10,669 bases of DNA from an uncultured Oscillospiraceae bacterium (GTDB lineage: Bacteria; Bacillota; Clostridia; Oscillospirales; Ruminococcaceae), in assembly GCA_950097605.1 (NCBI GenBank), contig CATNEU010000021.1:1-10669 (forward strand), read 5' to 3'. A program made the position numbers and the translations under genes. The notes under the pieces were generated by a model. The model saw nothing but the letters and a program-made list of their open reading frames with translations. It searched no databases and had not been told where the DNA came from. Below, piece after piece: positions 1 through 6,870 of this stretch; the first letter of the stretch is position 1, and each line of letters starts with the position of its first letter.

Positions 1-98
1 GTCACCGGCTCAATGGCAAACAGAATTTGGTAGGTTCGCAGGCCCACGGACAGCACGCTCAGAACCACGGCCACAATCGCCGTGTGCTTTAACTTCAT
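1..98 (-). CDS. Small membrane protein, N-terminus only (cut by window edge)
   Basis: Only the first 32 codons are inside the window. The reading frame starts at an ATG (98-96) preceded by a good ribosome binding site, GAGGGG, seven bases upstream on the minus strand. The peptide begins MKLKHTAIVAVVLSVLSVG and continues with RTYQILFAIEP. This is one hydrophobic helix with a positively charged start, so a signal anchor or first membrane segment is likely. It lies 67 bases downstream of the citrate synthase stop on the same strand, so it could be co-transcribed with it. A hairpin lies between the two genes. I do not recognise the family from this fragment; short clostridial membrane proteins of unknown function often begin this way. 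No function is assigned. Confidence 0.6.
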   Translation of the reverse strand, partial: MKLKHTAIVAVVLSVLSVGLRTYQILFAIEPV

Positions 99-118
99 GT
101 CAAACCCCTCTTCCGCTG

Positions 119-149
119 CGCAGCGCCGGCCGGGCAGACCGGCGCTGCG
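119..149. other. Perfect 11-bp hairpin between citrate synthase and the downstream membrane ORF
   Basis: CGCAGCGCCGG (119-129) pairs exactly with CCGGCGCTGCG (139-149) around a nine-base loop. The T-rich tract (TTTT, then CAAATTTT) lies on the plus-strand side, whereas the genes on both sides run on the minus strand. In the minus direction the hairpin is preceded by A-rich sequence and followed by the ribosome binding site of the next ORF, with no U run. It is therefore not a classical terminator for gltA. It may act as an mRNA 3'-end stabiliser, a partial attenuator, or a terminator for antisense transcription. Confidence 0.6.
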
Positions 150-165
150 TTTTCAAATTTTACGG

Positions 166-1533
166 CTACTTCCTCTCCTCAAGCGGCAAATAGGCGTTTT
201 CCCGGGCAGTCGACTTGTATGCCGGGCGCATAATCCGCCCGCCCGTCAGGCTCTCCTCGATGCGGTGCGCACACCAGCCCGCCGTTCTGGAAATGGCAAA
301 CAACGGCGTATAGAGCTCCGGCGGGATGCCGAGCATCTGGTAAATCAGCCCTGAATACAGGTCCACATTTGCACAAACCGCCTTTGCATCTCCCTTGGCC
401 TTGGCAAAGACCTGCGGCGCCAGCCGTTCAACCGATTGGAGCAGTGCAAACTCTTTGTCAAAACCGGTCTTTTTCGCGAGGTTCATAGCGTTATCTTTTA
501 GTATTATAGCACGAGGGTCGCTTTTTGTATAGACCGCATGCCCAATCCCGTAAATTAATCCCGATCCGTCCCCGGCCTGCCTGGCCATAATCTTGCCGAG
601 GAACGCCGCGACCTCGTCATCGTCGGCCCAATCGCGCACGCCCTCTTTGATAAAGCCCAGCATCTCCATTACCTTGATGTTGGCGCCGCCGTGCCTGGGG
701 CCTTTCAGCGAGCCGATTGCGGCCGCAATGGCCGAATAGGTGTCGGTGCCCGAGGAGGTCAGCGCGCGGCAGGCGAACGTAGAGTTGTTGCCGCCGCCGT
801 GTTCGGCGTGCAGGATCAGGCAGAGGTCGAGCAGGCGGGCCTCCTCCTCTGTAAACGCTCGGTCGGCGCGCAGGGTGGAAAGGATACTCTGCGCCGTGGA
901 GTGCGCCGGGTCGCAGGGATGGAAGTACATGCTCTCGTGGTCAAACGCGCGGCGTTTGACCTGATAGGCGTTGACCATGATCGACGGCATGCGCGCGATC
1001 AGCTCCACCGACTGGCGAATCAGGTTTTCGAGCGAATTATCCTCCGCACGGTCATCGTAGGAGTACAGGGCCAGCACGCTGCGCGCGAGCTTGTTCATAA
1101 TGTTGTTCGAGGGGGCCTTGATGATCATATCCTCGGTGAATCCCTGGGGCAGCTCCCTGCACTCGGCCAGCACCTGCTGGAACATGGCAAGCTGCTCCGC
1201 GGTGGGCAGCTTGCCGAACAGCAGCAGCCAAACGGTCTCTTCAAACCCATAGCGGCCCTGGGCATTGCAGCCGGCAATCAGGTCGCGGATGTTGATGCCG
1301 CGGTAGATCAGCTCGCCGTCAATCGGCTGCTTTTCGTTTTCGTTCATCACATAGCCGTGCACATTGCAGATCAGCGTAAGCCCCGCCAGCACGCCGGTTC
1401 CATCGGCGTTGCGCAGCCCTCTCTTAACGTCGAACCGCTGGAACAGGTCGGTGTCGATGCGGTTATATTTGCGAAACTCCTCGCATAAAAATTGAATGGT
1501 ATCGTGTTTTTGCTGTCTTGTATAGTTTGACAT
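166..1533 (-). CDS. gltA: Citrate synthase (Si-type)
   Basis: This enzyme condenses acetyl-CoA and oxaloacetate to citrate in the cytoplasm. In anaerobic Clostridia this mainly feeds 2-oxoglutarate and glutamate synthesis through a partial TCA branch. The 455-residue protein covers the whole family length. The three catalytic residues are visible: His245 in HAEHGGGNNSTF, His332 in GIGHAVYTKSDPRA and Asp391 in ANVDLYSG. The KGPRHGGAN loop (277-285) and the arginine in SRTAGW (416) are also typical. The N-terminal 60 residues form the extension seen in clostridial members. A 2-methylcitrate synthase activity cannot be excluded from sequence. The ATG start is supported by AGAGGTGGAG (1545-1554, minus) 11 bases upstream. 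A sigma-A promoter lies at 1592-1620. The presence of the Si-type enzyme is worth noting because some clostridia use the unrelated Re-citrate synthase. Confidence 0.96.
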   Translation of the reverse strand: MSNYTRQQKHDTIQFLCEEFRKYNRIDTDLFQRFDVKRGLRNADGTGVLAGLTLICNVHGYVMNENEKQPIDGELIYRGINIRDLIAGCNAQGRYGFEETVWLLLFGKLPTAEQLAMFQQVLAECRELPQGFTEDMIIKAPSNNIMNKLARSVLALYSYDDRAEDNSLENLIRQSVELIARMPSIMVNAYQVKRRAFDHESMYFHPCDPAHSTAQSILSTLRADRAFTEEEARLLDLCLILHAEHGGGNNSTFACRALTSSGTDTYSAIAAAIGSLKGPRHGGANIKVMEMLGFIKEGVRDWADDDEVAAFLGKIMARQAGDGSGLIYGIGHAVYTKSDPRAIILKDNAMNLAKKTGFDKEFALLQSVERLAPQVFAKAKGDAKAVCANVDLYSGLIYQMLGIPPELYTPLFAISRTAGWCAHRIEESLTGGRIMRPAYKSTARENAYLPLEERK

Positions 1534-1591
1534 GGCGTGGAAACTCCACCTCTCTTATTGCTCGCCCGTCCCAAGCGGGCCATATGGCTTT

Positions 1592-1620
1592 ATTCTAGCC
1601 GATTCAAACTGGAAAGTCAA
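1592..1620 (-). promoter_or_regulatory. Sigma-A promoter of citrate synthase
   Basis: On the minus strand TTGACT (1620-1615) is followed after exactly 17 bases by TAGAAT (1597-1592). This gives five of six matches to each consensus hexamer. The start of transcription should lie near 1585, giving a leader of about 50 bases. A 10-bp palindrome GCCATATGGC (1579-1588) covers the expected start point and could be an operator. The leader also holds a small hairpin (GCCCG/CGGGC, 1564-1580). Confidence 0.8.
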
Positions 1621-1810
1621 GGTCGGCAGGCGGGCTATATGAAAGTTGCGCTGTGCCGGCATGCATTTTCTGCGCAGATAACCCTGGCATTCGCGGTTTA
1701 GGTATCCTACATCCAGATGTTTTGAAGGATGGCGGTATCCAATATTCATTTTCAAATGTCCTCTGTCCCGCCAAGGCGGACAAATTCTCCGAAAAGAAAG
1801 GGTTGCAAGG

Positions 1811-2818
1811 ATGAAAAAACACATCTGGCTGTTCCTGGCGATTCTGGTCCTGATGATTGCGCTGCCCGCCGTCTCGCTGATCGGGCCGGCCCCCTCCCCA
1901 CAGGCGCACGCAAGCGAAAAGGACAAAGACAATGCGCAAACGCCCACGACAGAGAAGCTGAAACTGGAAGGCTTCAAAGTTCTCGACAAATCTTCCGGCA
2001 AGGTACTGAAGGTCTCCGAAAAGGACTATGTCATCGGCGCGGTGGCTTCCGAGATGCCCGCCACGTTCCACACCGAGGCGCTCAAAGCGCAGGCCGTAGC
2101 CGCGCACACCTATGCCGTGCGCCTGCGTGAACAGCAGCGCGAAAAGCCCACAGAAGCGCTCAAAGGCGCGGACTTCGAGGCCGACCCCTCCAACTTTCAG
2201 GGCTTTCTGACGGAATCGGCCGCCAAAGCCCGGTTTGGCGAGAATTTCGACAGCTACTGGAAAAAGATCAGCGATGCGGTGGAGAGCGTCTACACAGAAA
2301 TCCTCGTGTATGAGGACCAGCCAATCGTCGCGGCATATCACTCGATGTCGGGCGGCAAGACCGAGGCCGCTGAAAACGTATGGGGCAATGCAACGGCGTA
2401 TCTCAAGCCCGTGGACAGCGAGGGGGACAAGCTGGCACCCGAATACCAGAGCACCGCCTCGTTTCCCGCAGCCGACGTAAAGGCCGCTCTTCAGAAAGCC
2501 GACAGCGCAGTTGCACTCGGAGACGACGCCTCCAAGTGGTTCGGTGAACCGACGCGTTCGGATTCGGGTACCATTACCTCGATTCCGGTTGGCGGCAAAA
2601 CCTGGACCGGTGCCCAGGTGCGCACCGCTCTGAACCTGCGCAGCGCAAATTTTACCGTCTCCTATACCGATGGGAACTTCACATTCACCACGCTGGGCTA
2701 TGGCCATGGCGTGGGGCTGAGCCAGTACGGCGCCGATTACATGGCGAGACAGGGCAAAACCTACAAGGAAATTCTGCTGCACTACTACTCGGGCGCAGCG
2801 CTGCAAACGCTGCAATAG
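1811..2818 (+). CDS. spoIID: Stage II sporulation protein D (lytic transglycosylase)
   Basis: SpoIID acts in the mother cell membrane with SpoIIM and SpoIIP. It cleaves glycan strands left bare after SpoIIP removes stem peptides, which drives engulfment of the forespore. The 335-residue protein has an N-terminal hydrophobic helix (residues about 5-24), then the SpoIID/LytB domain. Clear family motifs are ASEMPATFHTEALKAQAVAA (79-98), with Glu81 in the position of the catalytic acid; YHSMSGGKTEAAENVWG (176-192); and GYGHGVGLSQYGADYMA (296-312) near the C-terminus. It contains no cysteine, so the cysteine-based zinc site described for some clostridial SpoIID proteins is absent. A QAHAS sequence (31-35) after the helix resembles a signal-peptidase site, although family members are usually kept as membrane anchors. 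The ATG has AAAGGG (1797-1802) eight bases upstream. In relatives the gene is under sigma-E; no convincing sigma-E promoter is visible here. Confidence 0.95.
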   Translation: MKKHIWLFLAILVLMIALPAVSLIGPAPSPQAHASEKDKDNAQTPTTEKLKLEGFKVLDKSSGKVLKVSEKDYVIGAVASEMPATFHTEALKAQAVAAHTYAVRLREQQREKPTEALKGADFEADPSNFQGFLTESAAKARFGENFDSYWKKISDAVESVYTEILVYEDQPIVAAYHSMSGGKTEAAENVWGNATAYLKPVDSEGDKLAPEYQSTASFPAADVKAALQKADSAVALGDDASKWFGEPTRSDSGTITSIPVGGKTWTGAQVRTALNLRSANFTVSYTDGNFTFTTLGYGHGVGLSQYGADYMARQGKTYKEILLHYYSGAALQTLQ

Positions 2819-2842
2819 GGGCGGAAGCGGCGTATTTTTCCG

Positions 2843-2871
2843 TGGCAAACCCCCGGCTTTTGTGTTAGAAT
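2843..2871 (+). promoter_or_regulatory. Probable extended -10 promoter of the 531-residue ORF
   Basis: TAGAAT (2866-2871) is preceded by TGT, which forms an extended -10 element, and by a weak -35 box TGGCAA (2843-2848) at the ideal 17-base spacing. It lies 25 bases after the spoIID stop and about 60 bases before the next ATG. This suggests that the downstream gene is transcribed independently of spoIID. No clear terminator is visible after spoIID, so read-through is also possible. Confidence 0.55.
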
Positions 2872-2915
2872 AGGTATTGAGTGTGGGTCAAACGAGGCCC
2901 GCCGCACCAAATGCC

Positions 2916-2924
2916 GGAGGAGGG
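2916..2924 (+). promoter_or_regulatory. Strong ribosome binding site that fixes the ORF start
   Basis: GGAGGAGGG is followed after nine bases by ATG at 2934. The frame is also open upstream to a TTG at 2877, but that start would place the strong site inside the coding region and lies only six bases after the -10 box. The ATG at 2934 is therefore preferred. Confidence 0.85.
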
Positions 2925-2933
2925 AATCCCAAC

Positions 2934-4529
2934 ATGACGCTGTACCAGCGCTTGCAGAATCTGTCCGAAAACTCCCTGTTTTTGATGGCCGACACCAAAT
3001 ACAGGCTCTGCGCCTCGCTGTCCTGCCCCGAAACCAGCGGAGAGCCGGGTGATTTGAGCCTTTATGCCTATAAAAACGTCAATCTGTTCACCGAGCTGCC
3101 CGGTCAGCCCAACTCGCTTTTCATTGATGGCAAGCGCTGCGGCACGCACGCGCTCGCAATACCGGGCGCCTCTACCGCGCAGGGCGTCTCGGGCGTCAAC
3201 CACACCGTCCCCGACGTTGTGCATAAGCGGGATCTCTCGCTGCAACCGGACATTGGAGGCCTGCGCGTGCACGACAAGGTGGTCTCGGCAACACCCCATG
3301 CCTACAGCCTGCAATTTCTGCTCGCTGCGGGCATCCGCCCGCGCTGCAAAGCGGACGGGGTCTATCTGCTGCGCGATCATCTTTGCCTTGGCGAGCTGCG
3401 CTTTGCAAGCGAGCAGCGCCACAAGGTCGGTGTGCGGCGCATTTCCCTTTCCGAACAGGACAAACCCATCGTTTTGACCGATTTTTACGATATCGAGTAC
3501 TTTGCGTCGGAGCAGCAGCCCCCCAATCCATTTGCGGACACCGAAGAGACCGACCCGGAAACGCTGTTTTTGGTGTCGCTGGACTTTTCTCCGACCGATA
3601 TGGCACTGGCGTCCACCGAGCTGGCGCTCTACGACCAGCCCGTCCCCGCGGAGGCCGTCGCGGCCGAAGCGCTGTTCACCCCTTCGGTGACCCTGCGCGA
3701 AAACGAGCTGCAATCCGCGGTCTGGACCGCGGACGACCCGGCCGCTTTCCGCTATTGCTATTGCCTCTACCGCTATGATGCGCTGGTGCAAAAGACGGTC
3801 TACCAGCGCGAAAACGAATACCGGTTTCCAGACGCGGAGGAAGGCTCCTACCGCTTGCGGGTGCACCTCTGCGATGAAAACGGCCTGACCACCTCGCGAA
3901 CCGCCGCCCAGTACCCGCTTGTGGGCGTGCAAACCCGCGGCCCCCTCTCATGGCTGCTGCACAGCCCCAAGCATTCCATGCCGCTGCTGCTGGTTGCGTT
4001 GCTCGACTGGAAACAGGACCGCGCCTCCCACGAATACCTGTCGGCGCTGGCTCGGGACGTCCCCTGCCATACGCTGTTTGTGCACACCGGCTGCATGGAA
4101 TCGGAGAACTGGCAGCAGGCGCTTGCCGGACAGATCGCGGAGACTTGTGAGTTGCTAGGCCTGCATGCCGAAAACACCCTTCTGTCCGCTACCGGCCCCG
4201 CCGCCTGCCGCGCCGCCCTGTTTGCCATCCAAAACGGCTGCCGGGCCTGTATCCTGCAAGCCACCTCGCAGACGGAAGGCCACGCCGTGCGCAGACGGCT
4301 GGAAGAGGCGCTTACATCCGCCGGCCGCCCCTCGCTGCGCTTTTTCGTCCTCTATCAAAATTCCGCAGAACCAGAGGACAGCCGCGCAAACGCGCTGCCG
4401 GAGCTGCTGCGGGAGAGCGGCGTCCCGTTCGACGCCCGTTTGCAGGCGCCGGGCAGTCCGCTGCGCCTGCGCCTCGAGTTTGCATCCTATACCGGCGAGG
4501 TGGCTGCGCAAATGTCTCCCCCCAAATAA
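2934..4529 (+). CDS. Unknown 531-residue protein; beta-sandwich domains plus degenerate alpha/beta-hydrolase-like C-terminus
   Basis: I do not recognise this protein with confidence. No signal peptide or membrane helix is visible, so it should be cytoplasmic. Three regions can be told apart. Residues about 10-190 are rich in alternating hydrophobic strands. The stretch with VVHKRDLSL and DKVVSATPHAYSLQF recalls the C-terminal beta-sandwich of heparinase II/III-like proteins. Residues about 240-320 (around YCYCLYRYD, EEGSYRLRVHL and DENG) resemble an Ig-like or triple-tyrosine domain. Residues about 335-520 show an alternating strand/helix pattern like an alpha/beta hydrolase, for example the Asp2-type acetyltransferases of glycoprotein export loci. 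However, the expected nucleophile elbow reads LLSATGPAACRAALF, with Thr where Ser would be. No His is seen at the end (GSPLRLRLEFASY). These matches are by eye only. It has its own promoter and ends at a shared terminator, opposite a sugar-nucleotide dehydratase. A glycan-related or non-catalytic role is inference. Confidence 0.8.
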   Translation: MTLYQRLQNLSENSLFLMADTKYRLCASLSCPETSGEPGDLSLYAYKNVNLFTELPGQPNSLFIDGKRCGTHALAIPGASTAQGVSGVNHTVPDVVHKRDLSLQPDIGGLRVHDKVVSATPHAYSLQFLLAAGIRPRCKADGVYLLRDHLCLGELRFASEQRHKVGVRRISLSEQDKPIVLTDFYDIEYFASEQQPPNPFADTEETDPETLFLVSLDFSPTDMALASTELALYDQPVPAEAVAAEALFTPSVTLRENELQSAVWTADDPAAFRYCYCLYRYDALVQKTVYQRENEYRFPDAEEGSYRLRVHLCDENGLTTSRTAAQYPLVGVQTRGPLSWLLHSPKHSMPLLLVALLDWKQDRASHEYLSALARDVPCHTLFVHTGCMESENWQQALAGQIAETCELLGLHAENTLLSATGPAACRAALFAIQNGCRACILQATSQTEGHAVRRRLEEALTSAGRPSLRFFVLYQNSAEPEDSRANALPELLRESGVPFDARLQAPGSPLRLRLEFASYTGEVAAQMSPPK

Positions 4530-4557
4530 CAGGGGACCATACGGACCCAACAAATCA

Positions 4558-4595
4558 AAAAGAGGATGCAGCATCCGGATGCTGCATCCTCTTTT
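4558..4595. terminator. Bidirectional terminator: 38-bp perfect palindrome
   Basis: AAAAGAGGATGCAGCATCC (4558-4576) is followed directly by its exact reverse complement (4577-4595). The A tract on one side and the T tract on the other supply U runs in both directions. It lies between the converging stops at 4529 (plus) and 4622 (minus). Each 13-base core (GGATGCAGCATCC and GGATGCTGCATCC) is itself an inverted repeat around one base, so the structure is nested. Confidence 0.88.
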
Positions 4596-4621
4596 CTGTT
4601 TCGCCGGGGAACCGCACAGGG

Positions 4622-6574
4622 TCACGATACGCTCGATTCCTGCCGGCCATGCGGCATTGCAACCGCCGGCGCGTTCTCATCATAGTCGGACTCGTCAAGC
4701 TCCATTTCAAACGCCTTATAGCAGCCGCAACTCTCCTCAGGCCGGTGGTAGGTCGGCACCACTTCAATGATCTTTTCAATCAATTCCTTTTTGCGGTTCT
4801 GGGAGGCGAGCCTGCGCATCTCGGCGAGGTCCTCGATCAGCTTGGCGGCGTCCACAGGGATCTGCTGGCCGATAAAGATACGCTGGTTGGAGGTCTTTTG
4901 CAAGCCCTCCTCGTCCATCAACAGCTCCTCATAGAGCTTTTCTCCCGGCCGCAGGCCGGTATATTCCACCTTGACGTCCACATCGGGAATCAGCCCCGAA
5001 AGACGAATCAGATTATAGGCCAGATCGGCAATCTTCACGGGCTTGCCCATGTCCAGCACAAAGATCTCGCCGCCTTTCGCCATGCGGCCGGCCTCGAGCA
5101 CCAGCGACACCGCCTCTGGTATCGTCATAAAATAGCGGATGATGTCGGGATGTGTGACCTTGACCGGCCCGCCGGCCTCGATCTGCTTTTTAAACAGCGG
5201 GATCACCGACCCATTGGAACCCAGCACATTTCCAAAGCGAACCGCGGCAAACTCGGTCTTCGAGTGCTGCGACATAAGCTGCACAATCATCTCGCACATC
5301 CGCTTGGTGGCGCCCATGATATTGGTCGGGTTGACCGCCTTGTCGGTCGAGATCAACACAAACTTCTGCGCCTGATAGGTGTCCGCCAAAAAGGCCGTGT
5401 AAAACGTGCCGATTACATTGTTTTTCACGGCCTCCTCCGGATTTCCCTCCATCAGCGGAACGTGCTTGTGCGCCGCCGCATGGAATACCACCTCGGGCCG
5501 CAGCGTGCGGAACAGCATGCACATCTTATTAAAATCCCGGACCGAGGCAATCTGCACACAGAGGTCCAGGCTGTCTCCATAGGCGGCTACCAACTCCTGT
5601 TGGATATCGTAGGCGTTGTTCTCGTAGATGTCCAGCACGATCAGGCGCTTTGGGGAAAACTGCGCAATCTGCCGGCAGAGCTCCGAGCCAATCGACCCGC
5701 CGCCGCCCGTGACCAGCACGGTCTTGCCCGCGATAAACGAGGCGATCTCTCCCGTGTCGAACTGCACCTGGTCGCGGCCGAGAAGGTCTTCGATCTTGAC
5801 GTCGCGCACATGGCTGAACAAGTCCTTCTCCGCGGTCATGACCTCTATAATACCCGGCAGAATCTTAATTTTGGCGTTGCACTTGGAGCAGATTGTGAGG
5901 ATACGGCTCTGCTCCTCATGGGAAGCGGAGGGAATTGCGAGGTAGATGTTGCCGATTTTGTGCTCCCGGCAGAGCGCCGGGATATCCTGCGTGGTGCCCT
6001 CGATCTTCACGTTGTGCAGCATTCTGCCCTGCTTCTGCGGATCGTCGTCCACGCAGCAGACAGGCCGCAGCTTGGAGGAGGCGTTTTTCTCGATCTCCTG
6101 AATCAGCAGGTTGGCCGCCTGTCCCGCGCCGACGATCAGCGTGCGTTTGTTGCGTTTGCGGTGCCGGTTCTGACAGTGGTTTACAAACAGCCGGTAGACC
6201 ATGCGGGACAGCAGCAAAGCGAGCGTTGACGCCACAATTACAAACGCCGCTAAGCTGATCGTGGTATACCGCGGAAACATCCATTTCATCACGATAGAGA
6301 AGACCGCGCCGCACCCCAAGGACACCAGCGTGCAGCGGATAAACTCATAGCTCTCGGCATAGCGCCAGAGGCTGTCATACAGCCGAAACGCTACAAAGCC
6401 AAGTGTATACACCCCGATCAGGGCCAGCGACGACGATATATACACGGACATGGCCCCTTGCAGGTGTTCGTTATAAAAGTAAAGGTTGAGCGTGGCGCAA
6501 TAGGTGGCCAACAGAGTGATCACATCAATGCAGTACAGGGCAACCCGCCTGTGCTTGCTTAAAAACTCTTTCAT
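4622..6574 (-). CDS. Membrane-anchored NDP-sugar 4,6-dehydratase/epimerase (FlaA1/PglF/CapD type)
   Basis: Members of this family convert UDP-GlcNAc or a related sugar nucleotide to a 4-keto-6-deoxy intermediate, the first step to sugars such as bacillosamine or FucNAc in capsule, O-chain or protein glycans. From ATG 6574 the protein has 650 residues. Four hydrophobic helices (about 12-31, 43-63, 81-98, 105-125) come first, then a nucleotide-binding domain with RTLIVGAGQAANLL (144-157). The SDR domain follows, with VTGGGGSIGSELCRQI (288-303). HAAAHKHVPLMEGNP (365-379) and ISTDKAVNPTNIMGATKR (408-425) give the active site: Met420 replaces the usual SDR tyrosine next to Lys424, a known trait of the PglF/WbpM branch. 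GLRPGEKLYEELL (540-552) is also typical. The ATG follows GGGGGAG (6579-6585); an in-frame TTG at 6589 is less likely. The acidic tail (622-650) is poorly conserved in such proteins. Substrate cannot be told from sequence. Confidence 0.93.
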   Translation of the reverse strand: MKEFLSKHRRVALYCIDVITLLATYCATLNLYFYNEHLQGAMSVYISSSLALIGVYTLGFVAFRLYDSLWRYAESYEFIRCTLVSLGCGAVFSIVMKWMFPRYTTISLAAFVIVASTLALLLSRMVYRLFVNHCQNRHRKRNKRTLIVGAGQAANLLIQEIEKNASSKLRPVCCVDDDPQKQGRMLHNVKIEGTTQDIPALCREHKIGNIYLAIPSASHEEQSRILTICSKCNAKIKILPGIIEVMTAEKDLFSHVRDVKIEDLLGRDQVQFDTGEIASFIAGKTVLVTGGGGSIGSELCRQIAQFSPKRLIVLDIYENNAYDIQQELVAAYGDSLDLCVQIASVRDFNKMCMLFRTLRPEVVFHAAAHKHVPLMEGNPEEAVKNNVIGTFYTAFLADTYQAQKFVLISTDKAVNPTNIMGATKRMCEMIVQLMSQHSKTEFAAVRFGNVLGSNGSVIPLFKKQIEAGGPVKVTHPDIIRYFMTIPEAVSLVLEAGRMAKGGEIFVLDMGKPVKIADLAYNLIRLSGLIPDVDVKVEYTGLRPGEKLYEELLMDEEGLQKTSNQRIFIGQQIPVDAAKLIEDLAEMRRLASQNRKKELIEKIIEVVPTYHRPEESCGCYKAFEMELDESDYDENAPAVAMPHGRQESSVS

Positions 6575-6609
6575 ACTTCTCCCCCACAACAGGATTCTTC
6601 CCGTTCTGT

Positions 6610-6629
6610 TTTGTCAAACGTTTGTCAAA
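6610..6629. repeat. Tandem TTTGTCAAA repeat with a CAAACGTTTG palindrome in the dehydratase leader
   Basis: TTTGTCAAA occurs at 6610-6618 and again at 6621-6629, exactly 11 bases apart, which is one helical turn. The junction creates a 10-bp palindrome CAAACGTTTG (6615-6624). On the minus strand the repeats contain two TTGACA hexamers, but no -10 box lies at the right distance from either one. The element sits between the probable promoter and the start codon of the dehydratase. It could be a regulator-binding site; no regulator is identified. Confidence 0.5.
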
Positions 6630-6659
6630 AAATACCTCTTTTTTGAGGCGCTATTTTAT

Positions 6660-6688
6660 ATTTTACTCCATTTGCTTACCATACGCAA
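6660..6688 (-). promoter_or_regulatory. Probable sigma-A promoter of the dehydratase
   Basis: On the minus strand TTGCGT (6688-6683) and TAAAAT (6665-6660) are separated by 17 bases, in an AT-rich stretch about 85 bases before the ATG. The -10 is good (five of six) and the -35 only moderate (three of six). The predicted leader contains a short stem (CCTC/GAGG around six A, 6634-6649) followed by six T on the minus strand. This is too weak to call an attenuator. Confidence 0.5.
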
Positions 6689-6801
6689 TAAAAAACGTCT
6701 GGTATTAGAAGAATACCCTCATTTTCCCTAAAGCAGTCCGCCCGCACCGGCCGCTCGCTGTACCATTTTCATAACAGGGCTTCCAATTTCTGCATACCAT
6801 T

Positions 6802-6834
6802 AAAAAAGGCGCGGCGAACTTATGTCGCCGCGCC
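6802..6834 (-). terminator. Rho-independent terminator of the manA-trmL-degV operon
   Basis: A ten-base-pair GC-rich stem (GGCGCGGCGA, 6808-6817, with TCGCCGCGCC, 6825-6834) encloses a seven-base loop. On the minus strand it is followed by six U (6807-6802). It lies 37 bases after the stop of the DegV-family gene. The opposite strand has no T run, so it acts in one direction. Confidence 0.92.
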
Positions 6835-6870
6835 TGATGGCGCTCTGCACCCATTTGTGAAACCGCAAGG

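Noticed and set aside
691..1488. 265-codon plus-strand frame across citrate synthase
   Set aside because: It is antisense to an intact citrate synthase with all catalytic residues.
1621..1796. Sigma-E promoter for spoIID
   Set aside because: An AATATT (1741-1746) and a CATGCATT (1670-1677) look like single boxes, but no pair has the right order and spacing.
1604..2848. 414-codon open frame on the minus strand across spoIID
   Set aside because: It is antisense to a well-identified SpoIID, contains low-complexity Gly/Arg/Cys-rich sequence without motifs, and arises from GC-rich third positions.
2865..3932. 355-codon minus-strand frame opposite the unknown ORF
   Set aside because: The plus-strand frame has a promoter, a strong ribosome binding site and domain-like sequence. 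The minus frame has none of these and reads like a shadow.
4649..6229. 526-codon open frame on the plus strand across the dehydratase
   Set aside because: It is the complement of a clear dehydratase; its His/Gln/Arg-rich translation has no recognisable motif.
6606..6628. Two TTGACA hexamers as -35 boxes for the dehydratase
   Set aside because: The hexamers found about 17 bases downstream (AACGGG and TCCTGT) are not -10-like.
6504..6731. 75-codon plus-strand frame at the dehydratase start
   Set aside because: It runs antisense through the dehydratase start and promoter, has no clear ribosome binding site and no family resemblance.
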